DNA of 31,690 bases from Bacteroidota bacterium (GTDB lineage Bacteria > Bacteroidota > Bacteroidia > Chitinophagales > Chitinophagaceae). The position numbers and the translations under genes are program-made. Below the pieces are notes generated by a model. That model ran no database searches and was not told the origin of the DNA. It was given only the letters and a program-made list of their open reading frames with translations. Shown here one piece after another: positions 1-5,274 of this stretch. The stretch covers positions 1 through 31,690 of the forward strand of contig JAEZEI010000060.1 of the NCBI GenBank assembly GCA_023417815.1, written 5' to 3'. Position 1 is the stretch's first letter. Every line of letters begins with the position of its first letter.

Positions 1-973
1 CCTGTGTATAAGTCAGTCTTTCGAAGTCATTGTCCACAACGAACCTTAGTTTTTCCAGAAGGCCCATTTCACTGCGTTCCTGCTGTGGTTTTTGCTTTTC
101 TTCATCTTCAAGTCTCTTTGCCAGGAAGTCCAGGTCGTCGGCATTATTTTCCATCACAAACCGGATGATATATTTAATAAATTCTTCGGCCAGGTTCATA
201 TTATCTTCCAGGTCGGCGAAAGCCACTTCAGGTTCGATCATCCAGAATTCGGCAAGGTGCCTTGTGGTATTGCTGTTCTCGGCACGGAATGTTGGTCCGA
301 AAGTATAGATATCACTGAATGCCATAGCTGCGAGCTCCCCTTCCAGCTGGCCACTCACCGTGAGGTTGGTACTCCTTCCGAAGAAATCCTCTTTAAAATT
401 GATGGAGCCGTCATCAAGTCTTGGTGCGGATCCATCCAATGGTAGCGTGGTCACGCGGAACATTTCCCCGGCACCTTCTGCATCGCTGGCGGTAATAACC
501 GGTGTATGCATGTAGATGAATCCCTTTTCATGGAAGAATTTATGTACCGCGAAGGCCAGGGAATGTCTTACACGGAATACTGCTCCAAAGGTGTTGGTGC
601 GGAAACGCAGGTGTGCGATCTCCCTCAGGAATTCGAGGCTGTGTTTTTTAGGCTGAAGCGGATATTTTTCCGGGTCGCTGTCGCCAAGTATCTCCACTGA
701 GGCAGCCTGCATTTCCACAGCCTGTCCTTTTCCCAGGGAAGGGATGATCTTTCCCGTGGCCTTAATGCAGGCGCCGGTTGTAATTCTCTTCAGAACTGAT
801 TCATCAAGTAAGCCCAGCGGGGCCACTACCTGCAGGTTATTATTGGTACTGCCGTCGTTCAGGGCTATAAATTGGTTATTGCGAAATGTTCTTACCCATC
901 CCATAACGGTGGTATCAAAATCTGAACGGTCGCCGCTCAGCAATTCTTTTATCCTGCTTCTTTTGTTATGCAT
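1..973 (-). CDS. asnS: Asparagine--tRNA ligase, 5' part (runs off left edge)
   Basis: Cytoplasmic class II aminoacyl-tRNA synthetase that charges tRNA-Asn with asparagine. Reading the minus strand from the ATG at 973 gives 324 residues with no stop before the window edge; the family is usually about 465 residues, so the C-terminal third is missing. An N-terminal OB-fold anticodon-binding domain (MGWVRTFRNNQFIALNDGS) is followed by the catalytic domain. Class II motif 2 is clear (FRAENSNTTRHLAEFW), followed by MIEPEVAF, the AsnRS signature. The sequence TPVITASDAEGAGEMF is also typical of AsnRS. A -7 promoter box lies 16 nt upstream, and the gene diverges from the DUF4142 lipoprotein gene. Identity is secure; only the truncation by the window is a limit. 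Confidence 0.96.
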   Translation of the reverse strand, partial: MHNKRSRIKELLSGDRSDFDTTVMGWVRTFRNNQFIALNDGSTNNNLQVVAPLGLLDESVLKRITTGACIKATGKIIPSLGKGQAVEMQAASVEILGDSDPEKYPLQPKKHSLEFLREIAHLRFRTNTFGAVFRVRHSLAFAVHKFFHEKGFIYMHTPVITASDAEGAGEMFRVTTLPLDGSAPRLDDGSINFKEDFFGRSTNLTVSGQLEGELAAMAFSDIYTFGPTFRAENSNTTRHLAEFWMIEPEVAFADLEDNMNLAEEFIKYIIRFVMENNADDLDFLAKRLEDEEKQKPQQERSEMGLLEKLRFVVDNDFERLTYTQ

Positions 974-989
974 AACTTTAGTTGGTGCG

Positions 990-997
990 CAAAGATA
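990..997 (-). promoter_or_regulatory. -7 promoter box of asnS
   Basis: On the minus strand this reads TATCTTTG, an exact match to the Bacteroidota -7 consensus TAnnTTTG. It ends 16 nt before the asnS ATG. No convincing -33 TTTG was seen upstream. Confidence 0.6.
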
Positions 998-1101
998 CAT
1001 TTCCGCGGGCTTAGCCATATATTGAACAGTACCCTATTTAGTCGATATATATGCGGAAATGGCAGATGATTTGATTTTTAAAGAACGAAAAAATTTTAAT
1101 T

Positions 1102-1719
1102 ATGAAGCATATATTTATAGGATTGGTGGTTGCCGGAATGATAGCAACCTCATGCAGTAACAATGAAAACACGACCACATCAGATAACCGTAATGCTGAC
1201 ATTAGCAGCGATTCGATGGTAGATCAGAGTCACAATATGGATACTTCAATGGCAATAGCGTCTTCGGGCAAAATAGACATGACCGCACCAGATGCCCCGA
1301 TGGCATTTGCCTCAGATGCCGCTTCTGGTAGCATGATGGAAATAACCCTGGCGGAATATGCCCAAAAGAATGCCGCGAGTGCAGCAGTTAAAAGTTATGC
1401 ATCCATGCTTCATAAGGATCATACCAATGCCAGCGAAAAACTTAAGACCCTTGCTTCCCGGAAGAATATGACCCTGCCGTCAACCATGGGGGCCGAAAAG
1501 CAGGAAATGGTAAACAGGCTCATCACGCTGAAGGGAGCGGATTTCGACCGCGAGTATATGGCGATGATGGTGGAAGATCACAATAAAGAAGTGATGAAAT
1601 TCCAGGATGCGGCCCATATGTTGGCAGATCCGGACCTGAAGAACTTTGCCGCAGAGAATGTAATGGTATTGAGAGAGCATCTCACCAAAGCGCGGCAGAT
1701 AAAAGATGGGCTGAAATGA
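1102..1719 (+). CDS. DUF4142 domain lipoprotein
   Basis: Predicted 205-residue exported lipoprotein. The N-terminus has a hydrophobic segment (IFIGLVVAGMIA) and a lipobox ending in Cys18 (ATSC). A Ser/Thr/Asn/Met-rich linker of about 50 residues follows. The DUF4142 helical domain then spans about residues 68-203 (FASDAASGSMMEITLAEYAQ ... YAQKNAASAAVKSYA ... MLHKDHTNA ... MVEDHNKEVMKFQ). The repeated H-D/E patterns in the helices resemble ferritin-like DUF4142 and DUF305 proteins, but no function is established for the family. The last codons and the stop overlap the first copy of a direct repeat that fills the downstream gap. Start chosen at the only Met before the signal sequence. Probably envelope-located and stress-related, which is inference from family habit. 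Confidence 0.88.
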   Translation: MKHIFIGLVVAGMIATSCSNNENTTTSDNRNADISSDSMVDQSHNMDTSMAIASSGKIDMTAPDAPMAFASDAASGSMMEITLAEYAQKNAASAAVKSYASMLHKDHTNASEKLKTLASRKNMTLPSTMGAEKQEMVNRLITLKGADFDREYMAMMVEDHNKEVMKFQDAAHMLADPDLKNFAAENVMVLREHLTKARQIKDGLK

Positions 1720-1984
1720 TCAATGACGAAATACGAAAGATCAATTTCCCCTCAAATAAAAGGATAACCTCCCCGGAAAGGGGTTGAATGGAAATGATCA
1801 ATGACGAGTCACGAAAGACGAATTACGAAAGATCAATCTCAACCGTTAGCTTCAAAAATAAAAGACAGCGTCTCCAATGAGTGTTGAATGGCAATGATCA
1901 ATGACGAGTCACGAAAGACGTAAGACGAAAGATCAATTTCAACCGTCAGCTTTAAATAATAAGACATCGACCCCACCAGGGGTC
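1713..1984 (+). repeat. Three imperfect direct repeat units of about 80-100 bp
   Basis: Units begin at about 1713, 1791 and 1891. Each starts with GRAATGATCAATGACGA-like sequence, continues with ACGAAAG runs and GATCAATYTC, and ends with a small dyad (CTCCCC...GGGG, GTCTCC...GTG, GACCCC...GGGGTC) followed by TTGAATG or TCACATG. The first unit supplies the TGA stop of the upstream gene. No coding potential was seen. Confidence 0.75.
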
Positions 1985-2198
1985 ACATGTTTATAGAAGA
2001 TCAAGATCATGAAGGAAAAACATCTTTCATGAATTATAAATGACTCCGAAGGGTTCGCACGTTTATAGAACTCAACATATCGTTTAATGTTACGACACGA
2101 TCCCAACGGGATCGCACATTTATAACCGAAGAAGTTCACCCCAAAGGAACACTTTAGAAACAATAGCAGGATCCCGAAGAGTCAGACGTTTAAAAACC
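1969..2198 (+). repeat. Cluster of about five short palindromic repeats
   Basis: Units of about 25-30 bp occur at 1969-1998, 2042-2070, 2099-2125, about 2138-2160 (degenerate) and 2170-2198. Each has a small dyad such as GACCCC-acc-AGGGGTC or GATCCC-aac-GGGATC, followed by CACATGTTTATAGAA-like sequence. Together with the preceding direct repeats they fill the 470-bp gene-free gap. The last unit overlaps the stop codon of the minus-strand barrel gene. They look like REP-type intergenic elements; whether they act as transcript ends is not shown. Confidence 0.7.
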
Positions 2199-2942
2199 AA
2201 TTCCGACGCTCAGGCCAAACCTCACCCCACCCCAGGGGCCATTCAATTTCATGCTCGCGCCATTCTCCCGTACCGTGATGTTTTTACGGGTAAAAGGAAT
2301 ATCCAGCTTTTCAAGTTCCTGCCGTACACGCTGTTGGTCACCGGGCGACAATGGCCTTGTTGAAAATCCATCAAGATCACCAACCCCAGAGCCTATGTGC
2401 GGGCCTGCGATGTTCCAGTTCAGAAAAAAATTTTTTCCAAGACTCCACTGCGCACCCACGATGATCCCGAATGTATGACTGTTCAAATCTCCTGAAAGAA
2501 TCACCTCCTCTTCATTTCCAAAAATGTCACTGTCATAGGTTATGATCACATTATTGGTTTTGAAATGTGCATAGCGATAAAATGGACCTAAATAAAATCC
2601 TTTTCCATAGCCTTTGCCAAGGTAAAGACGGTATTCCGGTGTAATTGCCAAATTTCCGATTTCCACTTGTTCAATTGTTTCCCTGATGTTGGGATCTTCT
2701 TCTGCAACTATCCTGCGCGCAATGTTCTTGAAAGGAAGAGAAGTAACGGGCATAAAACGCACAGACAGGCCAAGGGAACTTTTCCTGTTCAGGATGTGTT
2801 CATATTGCATCCCGATATTTTTCACCACCAGGCCAGTGAGGTTTACGCTTACAATGTTACGGTTGTTATCAGGGGAAGTGTGCTGCTGGGCCTTACCTGC
2901 CACGGTCAGGATCAGCATCAGCACAAGCGAAATAATTCTCAT
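2190..2942 (-). CDS. Putative outer-membrane beta-barrel protein (DUF3575-like)
   Basis: 250-residue exported protein. A signal peptide is evident at residues 1-19 (RIISLVLMLILTVAGKA, then QQ). The mature part alternates hydrophobic and polar residues in short strands that end in aromatic residues, for example YGKGFYLGPFYRYAHF, SHTFGIIVGAQWSLGKNFF and the C-terminal GGVRFGLSVGIGF. The final Phe is typical of outer-membrane barrels. The opening NIVSVNLTGLVVKNIGMQYE resembles the DUF3575 family. A charged insertion at about 195-225 could be an extracellular loop. No enzyme motif is seen. The gene stands alone, with its 3' end inside a repeat element. Function unknown; the barrel call is a fold inference. 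Confidence 0.75.
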   Translation of the reverse strand: MRIISLVLMLILTVAGKAQQHTSPDNNRNIVSVNLTGLVVKNIGMQYEHILNRKSSLGLSVRFMPVTSLPFKNIARRIVAEEDPNIRETIEQVEIGNLAITPEYRLYLGKGYGKGFYLGPFYRYAHFKTNNVIITYDSDIFGNEEEVILSGDLNSHTFGIIVGAQWSLGKNFFLNWNIAGPHIGSGVGDLDGFSTRPLSPGDQQRVRQELEKLDIPFTRKNITVRENGASMKLNGPWGGVRFGLSVGIGF

Positions 2943-3010
2943 ATCCCGTCGGTATCAAAATTTGCGCCATGAGCAGGTAAGGGGAGCGGCGCAAGGCCGC
3001 CCCACGCAAA

Positions 3011-3352
3011 TCAGGATGGTTTGCTGCCAAGCAGCAACAGTTCATGCACCTGTACCTCGGTCACATACTTCTTCACTCCCTCTTTGTCGGTGTAATTCCT
3101 GTTTACCAGCTTGCCGTCGATCGCCACCTCAGTACCTTTACTGAGATACTTCTCCGCCACATCGGCAACCTTGCCCCAGGCAACGAGATTGTGCCACTGC
3201 GTTTCCTTAACCTTCTCTCCGTCCGAATTTTGATACGATTCATTGGTCGCCAATGAGAATTTCGCCAGTTTTTTTCCATTTTCAGTCATCTTAACCTCCG
3301 GCGCATTTCCCAGGTTGCCGATCAGCTGAACCCTGTTCTTTAATGCGTACAT
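3011..3352 (-). CDS. ssb: Single-stranded DNA-binding protein, short form
   Basis: Binds single-stranded DNA in replication, recombination and repair. The 113-residue product begins MYALKNRVQLIGNLGNAPEV and carries the full SSB OB-fold (TENGKKLAKFSLATNES ... ETQWHNLVAWGKVADVAEKYL ... GTEVAIDGKLVNRNYTDKEGV). The ATG at 3352 is chosen over one 33 nt upstream because family members start with this Met, AAGGAG lies just before it, and the upstream Met sits at the probable transcription start. It ends soon after the OB fold (LLLLGSKPS) and lacks the long linker and acidic DDIPF-type tip that recruits partner proteins. It may therefore be a secondary SSB, or the tip-less form common in this phylum. 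It is divergent from a zinc-finger gene. Confidence 0.93.
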   Translation of the reverse strand: MYALKNRVQLIGNLGNAPEVKMTENGKKLAKFSLATNESYQNSDGEKVKETQWHNLVAWGKVADVAEKYLSKGTEVAIDGKLVNRNYTDKEGVKKYVTEVQVHELLLLGSKPS

Positions 3353-3382
3353 AACTCCTTTTTTAATTAATAATCTATTCAG

Positions 3383-3390
3383 CAAATATG
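3383..3390 (-). promoter_or_regulatory. ssb: Probable -7 box of ssb
   Basis: Minus strand reads CATATTTG, one mismatch from TAnnTTTG. It lies 30 nt upstream of the chosen ssb ATG and supports that start over the upstream Met. Confidence 0.35.
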
Positions 3391-3418
3391 CACTGTGATG
3401 AAACCCGTAGTCGGTTAT

Positions 3419-3448
3419 TAAGCACTTACTTCCGAAAGTAAATGCTTA
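3419..3448. promoter_or_regulatory. Inverted repeat in the ssb / zinc-finger divergent region
   Basis: Two 13-bp arms, TAAGCACTTACTT and AAGTAAATGCTTA, are inverted with one mismatch around a 4-nt spacer (CCGA). The dyad lies about 30-65 bp upstream of the likely ssb -7 box and upstream of the zinc-finger gene. Its size suits a dimeric repressor or activator. The arm sequence recalls HxlR/MarR-like operators, but no regulator gene is nearby. Confidence 0.45.
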
Positions 3449-3519
3449 CATACCCCATTTCTTACACAAAGCGGGAATTGACAAAGGGTCTTTTGAGAAT
3501 TAATTTTCAGAAAAAAACT

Positions 3520-3897
3520 ATGGAGAGAATGATATGCCTTCATTGCCAGAAGGCCCTTCGCGGTCGTACGGACAAAAAGTTCTGCGACGATGGTTGCCGT
3601 AATAATTACAATAACAAAACAAAGGCTTCCACGAATAACTTTATAAGAAATGTAAATAATGCACTAAGCCGGAACCGGCGTATCATGGCGGGTATCCTGG
3701 GAGAACATGATAATACCATTACCTCCGCAGATGAACTTGTGCTTGCCGGCTTTCAATTCAGATATTTTACACATACATCCGAATTGAGAACCGGCACAAC
3801 ATTCTGTTGTTACGACCATGGGTACCATTTCCTGGAGAATGGTGAAGAGGTATTGCTGCAACGATTGGATAACGGTTACCAAAAAAAGTTAGGTTGA
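3520..3897 (+). CDS. Small zinc-finger (CxxC...CxxxC) hypothetical protein
   Basis: About 125 residues from the ATG at 3520 (MERMICLHCQKAL); the frame is open further upstream to an ATG at 3442, but that would add a poor, non-conserved N-terminus. The N-terminal CLHC and FCDDGC motifs, followed by RNNYNNKTKA, form a compact treble-clef or zinc-ribbon finger like those in small Bacteroidota proteins. The remainder (ADELVLAGFQFRYFTHTSELRTGTTFCCYDHGYHFLENGEEVLL) looks like a small beta domain. No catalytic motif is visible. It is divergent from ssb across a dyad operator-like site. A nucleic-acid-binding role is plausible but unproven. Confidence 0.7.
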   Translation: MERMICLHCQKALRGRTDKKFCDDGCRNNYNNKTKASTNNFIRNVNNALSRNRRIMAGILGEHDNTITSADELVLAGFQFRYFTHTSELRTGTTFCCYDHGYHFLENGEEVLLQRLDNGYQKKLG

Positions 3898-3940
3898 ATG
3901 TGAACAGATAAGCGAAATGATCGTATTTTTGCCCCCCTTT

Positions 3941-4020
3941 GGTTCGGTATCCGCCGCTGGCGGAAAAGGACTGAAAAAATGGTTCGGTATCCACCGCTGG
4001 CGGAAAAGGACTGAAAAAAG
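3941..4020 (+). repeat. Two 40-bp tandem repeats resembling tRNA-Phe 5' halves
   Basis: Units 3941-3980 and 3981-4020 differ at two positions. Each reads GGTTCGGTA, then TCCGCCGCTGGCGGA (or the TCCACC variant), then AAAGGACTGAAAA. The first and last parts match the acceptor 5' strand and the anticodon arm of the tRNA-Phe gene that begins at 4021. The 16-nt D-arm is replaced by a 15-nt palindrome. They directly abut the intact tRNA. Confidence 0.8.
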
Positions 4021-4093
4021 GGTGCGGTAGCTCAGTTGGTAGAGCAAAGGACTGAAAATCCTTGTGTCGGCGGTTCGATCCCGCCCCACACCA
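4021..4093 (+). tRNA. tRNA-Phe (anticodon GAA)
   Basis: The 73-nt cloverleaf has acceptor GGTGCGG/CCACACC, D-arm GCTC-AGTTGGTAG-AGC, anticodon arm AAGGA-CTGAAAA-TCCTT with anticodon GAA, variable GTGTC and T-arm GGCGG-TTCGATC-CCGCC, with discriminator A at 4093. CCA is not encoded (the next bases are CAGC). All stems pair except C5-A68 in the acceptor. A strong terminator follows at once. Confidence 0.95.
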
Positions 4094-4097
4094 CAGC

Positions 4098-4128
4098 AAA
4101 AAAGATCATTGAGAAGTGATCTTTTTTT
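4098..4128 (+). terminator. Rho-independent terminator of tRNA-Phe
   Basis: A-rich stem AAAAAAGATCA pairs perfectly over 11 bp with TGATCTTTTTT around the loop TTGAGAAG, and the T-run continues to 4128. The GIY-YIG start codon begins at the very next base. Confidence 0.8.
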
Positions 4129-4401
4129 ATGCGTATATACACAGTTTATATTTTGTTTTCAGTTTCATCCGGAAGAACCTATGTGGGCTATACGAACAAC
4201 CTGGAAAGAAGACTGGCAGAGCATAATCTCGCACATTCAAAGGGATTTACCCGGCGATACCGTCCCTGGGCACTGATTCATTGCGAAACTTTTAATAATA
4301 AAACCGGAGCGATGGCCCGGGAAAAGTATTTTAAAAGCGGTGTTGGAAGGCTTCAAGTAAGGGAGATTATTAAACGCATTACCAACGCAGATATAAATTA
4401 A
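4129..4401 (+). CDS. GIY-YIG nuclease domain protein (UPF0213 type)
   Basis: 90-residue single-domain GIY-YIG protein, the UvrC/homing-endonuclease fold with metal-dependent DNA cleavage. The two half motifs are YTVYILFS (residues 4-11) and TYVGYTNNLERRLAEHN (about 17-33), with the conserved Tyr and Arg residues in place. GFTRRYRPWALIHCETF and the EAMAREK-like helix (GAMAREKYFKSG, with the metal-binding Glu) follow. No DNA-binding domain is attached, so specificity must come from the domain itself or a partner. The ATG lies immediately after the tRNA-Phe terminator T-run, and the stop is 3 nt before a second, broken tRNA-Phe copy. The gene therefore exactly fills the space between two tRNA-derived units. 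There is no obvious promoter of its own; expression may depend on terminator read-through. Confidence 0.88.
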   Translation: MRIYTVYILFSVSSGRTYVGYTNNLERRLAEHNLAHSKGFTRRYRPWALIHCETFNNKTGAMAREKYFKSGVGRLQVREIIKRITNADIN

Positions 4402-4404
4402 AAA

Positions 4405-4496
4405 GGTGCAGTATCCGCCGTTGGCGGAAAAGGACTGAAAATCCTTGTGCTTGTGCCGCCTTTGGCGCATCGGCGGTTCGATCCCGCCCCACACCA
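4405..4496 (+). pseudogene. Disrupted tRNA-Phe copy
   Basis: 92-bp relative of the tRNA at 4021. It keeps the acceptor ends, the anticodon arm (AAAGGACTGAAAATCCTTGTG identical) and the whole T-arm with 3' end. The D-arm is replaced by TCCGCCGTTGGCGGA, and about 20 bp (CTTGTGCCGCCTTTGGCGCA) are inserted in the variable region. It cannot fold as a canonical tRNA. A 44-bp tract (4470-4513) is identical to 4067-4110 of the intact locus. Confidence 0.8.
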
Positions 4497-4500
4497 CAGC

Positions 4501-4533
4501 AAAAAAGATCATTTCACAATGGTCTCTTTTTTA
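4501..4533 (+). terminator. Second, degenerate copy of the tRNA-Phe terminator
   Basis: AAAAAAGATCATT - TCAC - AATGGTCTCTTTTTT forms an imperfect stem with a T-run. The first 13 bases are identical to the terminator at 4098; the 3' arm has drifted. Confidence 0.5.
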
Positions 4534-4550
4534 TTATGATGCATCCGCCA

Positions 4551-4625
4551 AATACCAGGGTGCTCCCCCGGAGCGGCAAAGAGTAAAGGCTCTGTGGTAT
4601 TAGCAGGACGCTCTTTCGGAGCGCT
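4551..4625. repeat. REP-like palindrome cluster
   Basis: Nested dyads occupy the gap between the tRNA copy and the hsp20 terminator. They are ATACCA/TGGTAT (4552-4557 and 4595-4600), GCTCC-ccc-GGAGC (4562-4574), AGAG/CTCT (about 4580-4593) and CGCTC-tttcg-GAGCG (4609-4623). No gene is visible here. Confidence 0.5.
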
Positions 4626-4660
4626 GATGGATAATATTTCGTTTGCTTATTGAATCAAAT

Positions 4661-4692
4661 AAAAAAAGGGAAAACCGAATTCAGTTTTCCCT
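4661..4692 (-). terminator. Rho-independent terminator of hsp20
   Basis: On the minus strand AGGGAAAAC - TGAATTCG - GTTTTCCCT is followed by TTTTTT. It lies 40 nt past the hsp20 stop. Confidence 0.85.
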
Positions 4693-4731
4693 GGGTACCG
4701 TTGCCATTCTGCTGAAATAAAACAACCCCCG

Positions 4732-5172
4732 TTATTTAATTTCAATATTCCTGGTCAGGTTACCTTTTTCCGTGGCTTTGATCCTGGGAAGCGTTACATT
4801 AAGCACCCCGTTGTCATACCGGGCCTGGATGGAATCTGCCCGTACATCTTCCGGAATGGTGAATGTGCGGGAAAATGAATTGTAATTATATTCCTTGCGT
4901 GTGTATTTCTCATCCTTCTCTTCTTTTTCTACTTCCGTTTCTGAAGAAATGGTGATCATGTTTCCATCCACATCAATCTTCAGGTCGTTCTTATTTACAC
5001 CAGGAACAGCAAGTGATACCATGTAGTTCTCGGCGTTTTCGGTAACGTTTACAGCAGGAACTGTTAGTACGCTGCCGGCTTTCCCTCCATCGAACCATTC
5101 GTTCCATGGTTTGAAAAAATCATCGAAAACGGAGGGAAGGTTTGTTTTCCTTGATAATTCTCTTGTTGACAT
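4732..5172 (-). CDS. Small heat shock protein, Hsp20/alpha-crystallin family
   Basis: 146-residue ATP-independent chaperone that holds unfolding proteins in the cytoplasm. A short N-terminal arm (about residues 1-38, with FDDFFKPWNEWFDG) precedes the alpha-crystallin domain (about 39-140). That domain contains VPAVNVTENAENYMVSLAVPGVNKNDLKIDV, the FSRTFTIPEDV strand and the family signature A-x(3)-NGVL (ARYDNGVLNVTLPR). The C-terminal NIEIK supplies an I-x-I anchor used for oligomer assembly. Length is normal for the family. It is a single gene with its own -7 box and terminator. No CIRCE or HAIR-like element was recognised upstream. Confidence 0.95.
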   Translation of the reverse strand: MSTRELSRKTNLPSVFDDFFKPWNEWFDGGKAGSVLTVPAVNVTENAENYMVSLAVPGVNKNDLKIDVDGNMITISSETEVEKEEKDEKYTRKEYNYNSFSRTFTIPEDVRADSIQARYDNGVLNVTLPRIKATEKGNLTRNIEIK

Positions 5173-5206
5173 ACAGCATGTTTTAATTTGTGAATAATTG
5201 ATATAC

Positions 5207-5214
5207 CAAATGTA
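5207..5214 (-). promoter_or_regulatory. -7 box of hsp20
   Basis: Minus strand reads TACATTTG, an exact TAnnTTTG match 34 nt before the hsp20 ATG. No clear -33 box was seen. Confidence 0.5.
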
Positions 5215-5274
5215 AACATGCCAGCAGGGTGTTTGAAAGTACCGTTATCAGGGGTAAACCTGTTTTAGGTCAGT

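Noticed and set aside
1713..2198. CRISPR array
   Set aside because: The repeats are imperfect, of two sizes, and unevenly spaced without unique spacers of constant length, and no cas genes are present.
3767..4099. Minus-strand open frames across the tRNA-Phe region and plus-strand frame starting inside the tRNA
   Set aside because: They read through a clear tRNA and its tandem half copies and show repeated low-complexity peptides; they are not genes.
3941..4533. Integrative element or prophage attachment sites at tRNA-Phe
   Set aside because: The 44-bp direct repeat looks like attL/attR, but the enclosed segment is only about 400 bp and has no integrase. A small nuclease cassette or local duplication fits better.
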